Positions 22,263-34,800 of a DNA stretch of 64,000 bases are shown here, piece after piece; the first letter of the stretch is position 1, and each line of letters opens with the position of its first letter. Origin of the DNA: Haemaphysalis longicornis (lineage: Eukaryota > Arthropoda > Arachnida > Ixodida > Ixodidae). The position numbers were made by a program, and so were the translations under genes. Where the stretch lies: contig CM023449.1 in the NCBI GenBank assembly GCA_013339765.2, positions 223,891,992 to 223,955,991 of the forward strand, written 5' to 3'. Below the pieces are notes generated by a model that was not told the origin of the DNA, did no database searches, and was given only the letters and a program-made list of their open reading frames with translations.

Positions 22263-25200
22263 GACGTTCGTCGGTCGCGACGGAGGTTTCTGGCAATTAT
22301 CGGGGTTGGATAGTCTTTTGACATATCATTTGCAGTGAAACAAGCATATGCTGGGCCAATTTTTGCCGGTAAAACACAAATTTGAGATTAAAAATATATA
22401 ATTTCTTTCCTTTCTGTTTCTCTTTTCAAAAGCATCGCATCCATAAGGGCAGCACAACCTTTGAGTTACATATTTACCTTGTATACAAAATAGATGGTAA
22501 AACAGCTACTGGAGCTCTTTGTTTTGATTCGCTAATTCTTAATTGTAATTTGGAACTCCACAAAGGCTACAATCGTGTGAACACAGTGAACAGAAAATCT
22601 ACTGTGAATTAGCTCTAACGAAACCCTTTGGCTGTGAGCCAACTTCACACAATGCTGCATCTGCTTTTAGTTCATTCTGACGCCATTCCTCCCCTCCCTC
22701 CTTCCTCCCTAAAAAGGAAATAGAGAAGCCGAGCTAGCTTGCAGCACGTAGACTACCTTTTTTGGGGTTTCGTTAATTTCTCGGCCCTTTGTGTTGATCC
22801 TGTTTTTAAAGAATTTGTGACCTCAAGTATCCACGGACATGGCTGGATTCAGAAAAAGGCATAGATCTCTTGCAGCGCAAGGTTGTGCCTTGCTGGTAAC
22901 TTTAGGCCTCTTTCACTTGACATTTCGGACTGCACTACTGAGCAGTGCTGTATTTTATTTGCCCGTAGAATTCCCATATCGAGAGCAGTTTTGAACTGCC
23001 ACGAACAGGCAAATAAAAACTACCATTTTTTTTCGTTCCATCGTGTCAGAAAAGATGGTGCAGGAAGGGCTCTGCTTATGTTGTAGAAAAAGACATGGTC
23101 CCTGCACCAGTAAATCACGCGATTTCACACAATTCTGCTGGAAGCTGCTGATCTTCCACGTGCTTTACCTTTGGAACAACAAATCAGAAGAGGAACTTAG
23201 TTTAGCTTTGTCTCTATAATAAAAGGGGTTAGGATAGTGTACATGCGAGAGAGAGGAGAGGGTGCTCAGAATATTAGCTTCGCCACTGACAGACGTGGCA
23301 CTGATTTGCTAAAAAACACAAGAGAGAGCAGTGCAGTGAGTATCTAGCAAAAAAAAAAAAAGTTTAGTCTGTTTGCACTGGACATCTTTAAAATTTTCAG
23401 AAATTGGTGGCCTTTTCGTGGCAGTTAAACCACGAGTACGTTTGTAGCGTGAAAAGGCATGCCAAATAGCACGCATAGTGATCTCTGCACACCATTTTCA
23501 GATTTACAGCCCTGGCTCGCTTACGAACACGCTAAATACATACATAAATATGGGGCGACATTTACACAACTTTAAAAGAATGGCTACAGCAGGACGTTGT
23601 GAAATTACAAGAGCTACAATTGCTTTCTCATGTTTTCAGTCATCCCGCTAAGGCTAGCTAAACATTGCCTAAAGTGCACTTTATGAAAAAAAAAAAAAAA
23701 AAGAAAACCTGACCTATTGCACTCGCTTTTTGTTCTATTCCACTTAGTCTCACACCTTCATAGCTAACTTTTAATTAACATAAAACTCAGCGGATATGTT
23801 AATGTCAAGCTCATCGCTGTTCTTCTCAATAAATATATAAAAAATATATACTGCAAGGGATGAAACATCAGGGGTCATACAAAACCTAATATGACAGTTA
23901 ATGCTATGGGATAAAATGATGAACACAATATTTTCAAATGTCAAGAAATTAACTACATTATGCAGAAATAAAGCAACAGCAGTTCTAAAAGGTAAGAACA
24001 TATCCACTACGCTGCAGTAAACATTATTTCTTGCTCTGAAGTATGCAATAGCCCCATAAATTTAGCGCTTAGCTCTATTAGGTTGCCAACCGCTTGAGCC
24101 AAAAAATAAAAAATTGTTGTTTTGACACTATTTTATTTATAGACCTTCCGTCTTCCTATGAAGTGATTTCAGCAGGTGATGACGAGATTTCTTGACCATT
24201 CTTCATCGTTTTTTCCCTGGAAAAGAGAAAACGCACATATTCTAGAGTTGTTGCTTCCAGTGCTTTTTGTAACACAGAGAAATGGCTCAAAACAAAATGA
24301 CAGCACCATTTGCTCATAAAAACAAACAAGTAGTGCAAGTCGGTCACTTCAGCAATGAAATTTCGACAATAAGGCATGGATGACTTTAGGACATAGTAGG
24401 GAGTTTTAGCATATTGTTACCGTGTTTGCGTTACCATTTACCATGTTACCCGAAGCCGGGATTGTCACTTACCACTAAAAACGAACGTTTTGGCACACCA
24501 TTTCTGATTCAGGTATTCCTGCTGCCATGGTGCAGCTAGCGGCATCTGATGAATTAGTCTCAAAACAAATTACTGTACGCATAATTTTGCTGCTCCCAGA
24601 TATTTGCCCCACATTTTGGATTAAGCGTTCACAATAACATTATTTTTTTTGAGAATACTGTAGCCATCACCTGTAGAGCTTCAAAAAAGAAAACATGATG
24701 CATGACGTTGGCGGCACCACCTACTGAGCCAAGTTGGAATCAAGGCAAACTAGACTTTACGCTCGTGCAAAATATTTTGGTACGAAATGAGTTATATGTA
24801 TATGTCGTAGTAATTACTCAATAACTTACACTACATTGCCCAGCACAATTCTGAAGGCATAAAAGCGTTTTGCAACTACAGACACTTATCCGAACTATCT
24901 AAAGTATGGATAGGGGCAGACCAAACAAGGTCAACTTATAATCGCAATCAAAGAAGGTTCACGAGTAGTCATCACCAAACACAGCATAACGGGCGTACGA
25001 TATTCAGATATTTGTTCTGCCCTCACGTGGCTCTTAACTTCAGGGGTCAACTCACTCACATACTGGCTGGTCCGTACTCAAACATACTGGCTGGCACTAG
25101 ACAAGGTGGCACTAGCACTAGCTGGCTGGCACTAGCAAACGAAACGCGAACACGAAAATATGAACCAGAAGACACAAAATTGAAAAATGCTGTTTGTTGA

Positions 25201-25364
25201 GGGCTAATATTGGCGCGCTATCGGTATATTCAGAAAGCCACATTTCCGGACTTTTTTTTTGTAACCAAGCCATGCGTTAGTTTGACTTGTAGGGAAAGTA
25301 ATTGCGCTATTTGCGTGTTCCGATTCATATTTTCGTGCTCGCGTTTCATTTGCCGCGTACTGTA

Positions 25365-25579
25365 CAGTGCGCAACACCCTTGTCTATAACGCTGAGTTTA
25401 ACTTGAACTGGTTATCTCTCAAAACTGCCGACTCAAACTTGCCACAAAAAACGTTGAGGTCAAAATATATGGTCAATACTTCAGAATGACACAATAGTTT
25501 TCTTCAAATGTTTTTCGGCCGAGGCAAGATAAGGCTATAAAGACCAAACCTGTGTTATAGACAAGGGTGTTGCCCTCTG
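25365..25579. mobile_element. CAG...CTG MITE at the end of TBL3
   Basis: TA on both sides (25363-25364, 25580-25581). Inverted ends CAGTGCGCAACACCCTTGTC and CAGAGGGCAACACCCTTGTC, both continuing TATAAC. Same family as 54805-55014. The TBL3 frame runs into its right terminus and stops there. Confidence 0.85.
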
Positions 25580-25832
25580 TACATCGTATTCAAAGGCAAT
25601 GCATATGCTAGGGCTTGGCAATAACTCGTTGAACTGCACGAAAGGACCCTTAGCTGGTGGGTTAGTCTCGCACAGGCTGGCCCCGCTACCCCCGTAATCT
25701 CACTCTGAGTGAACATGATCACTTTATCAGCATCGTACCCCATGTCGTGGCCTGCTATCTTCATGCTTCCCCACAGGTATTCCAGGAACATAGCCTGCTG
25801 CCTGAGTCTGCTCAGCCGCTGAAAGTGGCGCT
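25555..25832 (-). CDS. TBL3: TBL3 terminal exon, stop codon inside a MITE
   Basis: Acceptor cccttgcag; begins ERHFQRLSRLRQQAMFLEYL then WGSMKIAG, the conserved end of the Utp13 domain, followed by an unconserved tail of about 65 residues. The last residues and the TAA fall within the MITE terminus at 25365-25579. An unrecognised donor that would skip this tail cannot be excluded. Confidence 0.8.
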
Positions 25833-28800
25833 CTGCAAGGGAAAGCAAAAAAAACGCTTCTTGCACATCTCCCAGCAAAGCATACATTTACCATTCACAT
25901 GTAGCCACCCCGGAACGCATCACTGCATGCATTGTGTACAGTGAATTCCTGATAAGTCTCCTCTTTTCTCGCCACTCTGACTAAACTGCTTGCAAACTAT
26001 GGGATTCCTCTGATGGAATGCATGGGCATTTAAAAAAAAAACGCTAGCACTGCAATAGTACCGTGATGCAGGGCATAACACTGAACTTGCTTCCAGGAAT
26101 GAAGCCAGTACTTGTATACACCACCTTCAGTACCAGGGGCCTGATTTTCTAACAATTCTCCCAGCATGTCCTTTCGGCCATGACATCACCCAGCAAGGAA
26201 AACAGAACTGTAATAGGCTGCGTCCGGAACCTCCCTAGCTTGGTTTGCACACAATGTCGACCAAATTCCAAAGTGATTAAAAAAAAAAAAAAAAACTACA
26301 ATTGTTTTTATTTTTATTAAGTGGAGACCTTCAAGGGGGAGGATGAGGAGGAAGGGGAAGAGGGGAAGGGGGGGGGGAAAGTTGGACTGAACCTACAGCC
26401 CCGGCCACCAGCACTTGTAGAGAACATTATTAGCCACGACATACCCCTTTGACATGAGCACTCATGCTATTCTCACTCACTACTTCCAATGCACTGTTAT
26501 GTTTTAATGACATGAAGCCTACCAACAACCATGGGCCATTGAAATTGCAAAAGGGAGTGCTAGTAAATGAGGCTCTAGAACACACCTTAATGCTTCTTCT
26601 TCTTCTTTTTTTTTTTCACTGCACAGAGTTAGCTTGTTCGTAATAAAGACCGGGAACCTACTCGGGGAAAGGCTACAGAATACACATTAAACTGCCAAGC
26701 AAGAACTTGAAGCTATCCATCATGTGGTACCTTTGAATCCCTTCCACACAACCAGCAGAGCGAGACGTGCCGCTCGCAGTGAATTTCTTCCAGCCAGTGT
26801 CGGACACCAAGTTTTTTTTGCACGCTGCAAAGGCGTACCTTAGGTGCTGCAATCGCACGTGGCATTGTGAACTACCCTATTTTTGCGCGTATAACCCGCC
26901 CCTGCATATAATCCGCACCGTCACTTTTAGCCCGCCGGAAAATTAAGAAAAATCCTCACATATTGCCCACAGATTTCCTACAGTAAAGGCTGCACGAAAG
27001 CTACTGCTGAAGCAACACATTACATACTATGTAGACAGAAAAAAATATCTAGCAAGTAGAATGCACTGACTGCAAGGCGAAAGTCGCAATTCACTCAGCG
27101 TCACTGCTCTCACCATAGCTATCACGGCACAACACACATTGCCGTGAAGCTTTACTAGAGGGAAAAAAACCTTGTGCATTATGTGCACCCCTACTTGGCC
27201 ACTAAAATTTTCGCATTTTTGATGCGGGTTATACGCGCGAAAATACGGTATTTGGCAAAGCCACATCTTTGTGCTTTTTTGTGAACAGAGCCCTGTATTT
27301 ACAAAAAGTTGTTTGAAGTTTCGCCAGAGCATTACACAGTGAGGGATTTATGCTTGCTAAGTCGGCTCCCATTTTCACTTCATAACCCCCTCCTTGGCAC
27401 ACAACTAAGAGTGTCACAGGGCAGCACTCCCCACGTATTTGCGTTGGAACAGAGCACTGGAGGCTCCTGAACAGCTCCGGGTGTAATTACTACAAAGCAC
27501 ACCTCATTCAAACACCCTGCAGAGCCTGAGCGTAATGCCAGGGGTAGAGGCAGAACTCCTGTTAGACGGCCGCGGGGCATGTAACACCTAAAAACACGTA
27601 AACGAAAACAAAGCCGACCCCACAGCAGGGAAGGGGATGAGAACACACCTGTGTAGGGGATGAAGGCTTCCACAGCCGCCCGGCTTCCTGGCATCCCAAG
27701 CAGTTGCTTGGGGGAGTGTGACCTGAGCACGACGTTGAGCACAGCCTGTGCGGCGGCACTGTGCTTGCTGTTGGTGTTCCAGGTGGATGCAAACTTGAGC
27801 AGCAGGTCTGCACGGGCAGAAGGCGTGCGCCACTTAGGTCTTTAGAGACGCAAATTACAAGTCCTCTGTTTAACTCTTTCTTTTTCCAACTCACTCAATC
27901 GTCCTACTGTCAAACATGTAGGTACTGTACCATTTCCTATCGTGGGTGAGCATGTGCCAACACTGACTACGGGAGTATCACCAAAATTTGGGCGAGTGAA
28001 TGCATTTCAGAATGTTCGCACCAGTGCTACAAGGTTCAATAAAAGAGGGCAGCTTACACAGACCGCTCAATAGGAACCACTGGACAAAGCACTGCGTTGA
28101 ACTCAAAATTATTGACCACAATTCTAGACTTCAGGCTAGTTGGTGCATTTTGCAATGTTCCCTCCAGTGCTACAAGGTATAATGAAACAGGACAGTTACG
28201 CGGACCGCGAAACAGGAACCATAGGAACAGCACTTCATCCGACAGTTTCTTTTAGGGGTGAAGCCCCTCAGGGGCTGGGGCTATTGGCGTCTCATGTCGT
28301 CGTCGTAAGCGTAGTCTCATGTAGTCACGGTACTAAAGCACCGAAGAACTTGTTTACACCTCACGCTAGAACATAACACGTACTAAAAAAACACCAGGAC
28401 ACTCGTTTACGCCTCGCGCTGGAGCGCTTCGTAACGCGTACTAAAAAAATACCGTGACACTCGTTTATGCCTCGGGCGAGAGAGCTTCCTGCTTCAAAGA
28501 CAAAGACAAGAGACTTTTACAGCAAAGCTGTATACCTCTACCCCCCAAAAGTTTCATTTCCGTTGGCAAAAATGCCAAGGCGCCAAGAATACACTTACAT
28601 GCTGCATGCTTCGCCCCTCCCCAGGTTTCACGTTAGCTGGAGATGGCCTGGTTTATTTCTCATGGTCCGTGTAAATATTCTGTTTTATTTCACCCTGTAG
28701 TTTTATTTCACCCTGTAGCACTGGCACAAACATTCGGACTAGGGGGTGCCACTTATTCCTAACGTTGGTCCACACTTGGTAGCTACACACATGTTGCCAA

Positions 28801-31800
28801 ACCCTGCCTGCTCAAAGACTGCAACCAAAGTGCTTTACCAGAGCTGTACAAGTTTCCAAACTCTGCACAACAAATCGCACTTCAGCCTTTGGTGTCACAT
28901 TGACGGCTCACCAATTTGATCCTCCCTGAGTGGTGACAAGGCTTTCGTCATCTTGTCCTCATTGTCGTCCTCGAGAAGTATCTCTGGAAAGGCAGGAGGG
29001 TGAGGAGACAAGTGTCACGGCCAGGCAAAATGGGCACTGTTTGAATTTCTTGGCTGTCAGTTTCCTAGGGTAGCCAATCAGCCCCGCATCTAAAATCCCA
29101 GCTAGGAACACCGCTGCGCAAGAAAGCCCATCATGGTAAACTCATCCCACAGAGAAAGACAGTTTACATCATGAAGACTTTTACTGCCCTAGGAGACCAT
29201 TTTGTATAAAAATTGTCAGCACCAATTTCCTCCTCTACAGTTGGAGTTTTCTTGTGTGCAAAGGTATCTAATTTCCAAATGAAGCTGGATCTCACTGTTC
29301 AAACATCAACAACTGCCACAACAGGAAGTCTCGAAAGTCATCAACTAACAGGTGCCACATCCAACTGGAGTGACAGAGGTTTTTTACGAACCAGAAGTTG
29401 TCTTCGAGCAGGCTGTGTAATCGGAATTTTATAAAATTCCCACTTTTGTCTGCACCAATAATTCATTGTTTATTAATATCAATAGCTACTTCAGCGATCC
29501 ACTTCATGTTTCTTATCGTCAATTGATAAACTCGGCACAACTGGACGACCTTGGCAAAATGGCTGAATTTGTTGCAAGCCTGTTGGTTTTACTGAAGTTA
29601 CCGGTCTCGTTCCCAGAAGTATGCAGTTTTAGGGGCGAAGTACCTTAAGGGCGTGGGCTGTCGGCATCTCCTGTTGCCATCTCATGTCGTCATGGTAAAT
29701 CAAGTGGTCAAATGATACTCAAAAAACAAGTGTATAATGGATAAAACCAGTTCAAAATAAAATAATATCATATAAACTAATTTAGGATACAGGAATAATC
29801 AGGATTTAATTGCATTATTAACAAAAATTTGTTAAATTTTGTCTCGAAATTGGTTTTCCAACGCCAGGTTTTCTCCCGTAAAGCATGCTTCTTAGCGTGC
29901 TGCAGCGTGTGACACGAAGACAACTTAGGGCCAGTTTGTATCTCACTTAATTGCTTAAATCCGGTTCAATGCAAGAGAAGGCGCCACCGCCTCAGCAAGC
30001 GCGCGATTGTTCCTCCCACTGGCACTGGTCCAGTGCCAAATCAGTGCGCGTCGTGCGGCAAGAGAGACTCTTACAATTTTTGAATGCACTTATACACTGC
30101 ATGCTTCGCCCCTACTCAGGTTTCACGTAAGTGGAGATAGCCCGAGATTCTCTCTCTCTCTTTTTTTTTATTCTTTGTATAAGGCAGTTACGTACCTTTG
30201 ATGATGTTGAGTGCTCTGAATGGATGCTCCAGTCGGAGTGCAAGCTGCAAGGCCTTTGTCCACTGCTTTTCCTTGAGCAAGTTGCTCAGCTGCTGCTCTC
30301 TGTAGAAGGAAGGAAGGTAAAAGGAAATGTGGCTGACATTTACTGGACCTTTTTAAACACAATGAATGTTCATTTATTATAAACCAGAACACCAGAGGGA
30401 AACAAACTGCAATTCCAAGCTTCCAAGTTGGTTTCATGTCTCCATACTTGCTCACTTTACTCTAATGCCGCGCTGCAGCTCCTTAAGTGTCCATTGATCC
30501 CCATGCTTCCTTTGTGTAATATATCCTACGCGTCCATAATTTTTGATTAGGCACAAAGACATGCCACAATAATGTCTGCCTTTAATGTGCTGAGCAATAA
30601 TAATTGAAGCAGATGCCAACCAAAGAAATTTAGTAAAAACAATAAAAATTTCCACCCCGACATTGTAGCCTTGTTCCATTTTAACTGTTATCAAATCTGT
30701 TCCCAACTACATAGGCTTCTATTCAACTCTTGACTTCAATGCGCTGCAAGCTGATAGGTTCAAGTAGCTCACGAAGATTAGCCCTGCATGTCCCTTTTCT
30801 CAAGAAGTAAAACACGATCACGACTGCATGACTGCCAAATCAACATGCTTTCCACTTACTGGAGAATCAGGGCTTCCTCCTTGGCCAAAGCTTCTTGCCT
30901 CTCTTCTGAGGTGCAGTCCTGAAAAAGCACATGGGATCCAGCAAGAGAAAAGCTGCACACCTTAAAGACTTGCCAAGATGCTGCCAAGTACACAATCACA
31001 AACCTGCTGTTGAATGTTGAGAAACAAGTTCCTCAATCATCTGAGCACTCTAAATAGTTTCTGTGGTACTAAGTTATAGTCTTGAGTTCTATAATAGACC
31101 TTTTCCACTCCAAGAACACCGCTAGCAGCAGCAATCCAAAAATCACTACTAGTGGCTCATTCAACCACGACTGTCGGCGATGTTCTCGTCCTAAACTGCT
31201 AATTGCACGGCGCGCCCGTAGTGATCGCTCAGAAACTTGCTTTGCATGCACACCAAGATTCGATTTTCTTAACGTCATGCACAAAGGCCGCTCTTTGGGT
31301 GAGCTGTTGATGAAGTTTAGCACATTTCCCAATGCCAATTATTGGCATGTGCAATGGACATAGTTCCTTGGCAGTGGCCACCGAATGCTAACCAGCACCT
31401 GTTTGAAGTTCATCCCAGCATGCCCAAGGCATCCATCCGAAGCGGCAATTACGACAAGAGCGAGCCACCAAAAGTAATAGGTGGCGCCTGCAAGCTCATG
31501 CAGCTGATAAAAGGTTGTGGAAAAGGTCCATTACCTATGCTTTCTGCTCATTCTCTTTTTAGAACACCACTCTGAAGTCGCTCTTTGTGAACACACATAA
31601 CTAAACAAACACATGCGCATTCACCCGAAACCACTGAAGCAAGAGTATATATAGGAGGCGAAACACTCATAGTGGCGGGCACAGAGGAGTGACCAGATAA
31701 TGTCACAAGGAATATTAATACAGACAATGACGCTTGGGCGGCAATGGCAAAGGAGTTGTGGTGGTAACTAAGGGACGAGATTATAGCAGCCACCTCCACT

Positions 31801-34800
31801 CTGTGGCCCCGCTACGCTTTGGTTGCAAAGCCCAATGCTGATCGTGGCGTCTGCGCAGTTTCATCTCCTGCAACAGATGCCACTAGCTTGAGCTGTGCCA
31901 AGTGCTTGTGACGTTATCTAGCCTGCCCAAGGAAGCGGGTTTCTCCTTTTGTCTTGTTTGTTACTCCGTGGCCAGAACTCAGTGGCTGTTGCTTTGAGCA
32001 AGTGGCCATTCTGTATAAGCAACAGAAACTTATGTAATGTCTGCGGCGTGGGATGATGCCCAGGATTGCAAGCGATGACAATCAAAAAGTTCAAGTCACG
32101 GTTTTAGGCACCGAAGCCAAGCCGCATCTGGACTAGGAGTCAACGCCCTTGAGATCCCAGATATGCACTGAAATCTCGCACACTCGTGGCTTGGTCTTTT
32201 GCCGCTACTACAAATAAAAGCGGTCACCGTGGCAACCGCAACAGGTGTGAGTGACACGCGAGGCTTGGGCACCCTCACCTTCCACACCAAGATGGTGGAG
32301 TCAGCCGCGCCCGTGACGAGCAGGGACTCGTCCGAGTTGACGACCAGTGCCCAGGCCTTGTCCTCGTGTTCATCCAGGGTCTGGACGCACTCGTTGGCGT
32401 TCACGTTCCACAGCTTCAGGTTGCCATCCGCACCACTGGTCGGGCACAAGCAGAATGCCAATCCACCAAGCTCAGCCAATTTCCAGATTTTACGAGTCAA
32501 AGCAACATCGTGACTAAGGAATGCACATGCTCTGTGTACAGATTTCCGCAATAAATTTCAATGGCATGAAAGTGCCCTAGTGTTTATCAGTCTCTGTACG
32601 CGAAAGATATTCCTCTTTGACTTTCACCAAAGTGCCTCTGCTAAAACAAGGTGCCTAAGTAGCAAAGTCACACTAAGTATCTTTAGCTGCTCCTACAACG
32701 TGGTGTGTATACAGACGAACGTCATATAGAGGCTGGGGGACGAAGGCTTGAATTTAACAGCCCAAGAGATTTACAAGGCTGCTCTCTGAGACAACACATT
32801 CCCATAGCAAGAGCTTAAGAAGGGCTTGGTTTTTCAGAAAACTTGCATTCAGCCATTCCTAACCACTCCATCAGGCCCATTGTCAATGTTTGCGCACATC
32901 CATGCACACATCCATGCAACTACACAGACCAGATCAATTACGAAATGTGTGTAAGCATCGCATCAGCAAGGCCATGCCTTTGCTTATGGCCTCTAAGAAC
33001 ACTTAACACTTCCCCAGACCGCTGCTTCCTACCTTGAAAGAAGCTGCATTCCATGAGTAAGAAAGACGACCTTCAGCACCGAACACTCATGACCTTCGAA
33101 CGTCTGAAAATTCAGAAGAGAAAGAAAGAGATAAGAACAAACTCGGTCATTCACTGCAGCTCAATCTGCACAGCCTGCAGTGATTTCTACACAGTATTTC
33201 GGCTACATTCCCCAACTGTATACAGAAACACATAGAACCCCAAAAGAATTCACGACTAAAGCTAATTTACCTTTCCTGCTACAAAATCCACTGGGTGTGG
33301 ACAGCCCACTGTCAACATTTAAATACTCATTTCAAAGCTTTCTGCACACTTTTAAGAACGTCCTGCTCTGAGTAATGCAGTCTGAGACATGAGTTTTGGA
33401 ATGTAATTTCGCTTCTCCATGTTGGTAACGGCTTTTGAATTGGACAGCAAGAAGACTACATGTTATTCAGAATCATGCCCACCTACACAAAGACTACACG
33501 TGTTCAGCGACACCCAAAATCTTGGAATTTGTTCCTATCCACGGTTAATGTTTTGATGTTTCAAAGAGGCTGTGACTGACTTTAGTTTGGACAGCAGTCA
33601 GCAAATTGAGCCCAGGAGGTCACTGGCCGTTCATTGGCAAGTTTCGCTAAATCCTCCCCGTGTTTCACGTTTCAGCAGTCAGGTCACACATTCTATTCCC
33701 ACTGATTATGTTATGCGCCTTATTTATGGGCTGTTCCTAACCATTCTGTCCACGAAACAAGACACAGCACTGGTTCCTCCAAGGCACAGCCTTTATAAAT
33801 GCTCGATGCGAGCTTTTGTAGCTTGAGAGCATTTTGAGCTTGGACTTAAGTTTTTTAGAGCTGTTTGCTACTGAATAAATAAAAATCTCGCGAACTTCAG
33901 TTTCTTTCTTCTTTTTTTCCTGGTAGCATTTTCCCCTGATGAAAAGCATATCCTCAGAAGTTCTACTACATTTCGTTAAAAGTAATTATGTGCTTTGCAA
34001 ACAAATTTTTCGCCACAAACACAAGATTACCCTTACATAATTTACCAGCTTTACCAAGCATGTTTACCTCACTTCAACTTGCTGTGTTATATAACATAAT
34101 AGAAACTAGAGTAAAAAAAGGAAATCACAACCTGCCAGAAAGAGGTATTTTTCATTGTGGTAAGTACAAAATTTTGATTTAACAAGTAAAGGTCAATTTT
34201 ATCATGTTTTGCCAACACCCCATCACCAGCCAAAATAAGCAGTCAGTTTTCATCCATGCTGCTGAAGGTTGAAGTTGTGCAACATGTCATGCCATTTCGT
34301 CACGCCAAAGGTTTTAAGGTTCACACACTGGGACAATTTGAGGGCAGAGTTCTTTATTTTTGGCATCTACTTCCGGTAGAATTTGGCAGATGTTTTTTGT
34401 AGTTATTTCTTTGCCAGAAATTATGCATATGACTTCGTTCTTATCCTTGTAATGTACCACCTGTAGCAAAACGTAACCTTGAAGTTATATATGAAGCCTG
34501 CAAATTTTTTGCAATGATATGGAACTGCATTGTTAGTAGCATGATGTCCCCCCCCCTCACTAATGATTGAACAATTACTAACAGTTACGGTGTTTACCAT
34601 CGTTAAGACAGAAAAACCCAAGTCCCCATATACGAGCGAAATTAGATGCTAAGCTATAGAGTTTGATGTGCCCATACCTTGACACAGGAGAAGTCCGAAA
34701 GTGACCACAATTTGATTGTGGTGTCTGCAGAGGAGGTTGCCACCACCTGGGAAGACAAGAGCATGAATTCCCACACCCGAGTGAGGTTATAGGCTTAACA

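Larger units (their letters stand above)
20640..25364. other. Spacer between fibrillarin and TBL3
   Basis: Mostly AT-rich sequence with homopolymer runs. It holds one LINE 3' fragment (21.6-22.3 kb) and G-rich tracts (21386-21745). No exon with convincing splice sites was seen. The promoter of fibrillarin and the 3' UTR of TBL3 must lie here. Confidence 0.5.

Noticed and set aside
31069..31363. Overlapping 89-93 codon ORFs on both strands in a TBL3 intron
   Set aside because: Opposite-strand frames of the same stretch, no domain or splice context; probably repeat-derived.
32199..32513. Plus-strand ORF over 32.2-32.5 kb
   Set aside because: Antisense of a TBL3 WD40 exon.
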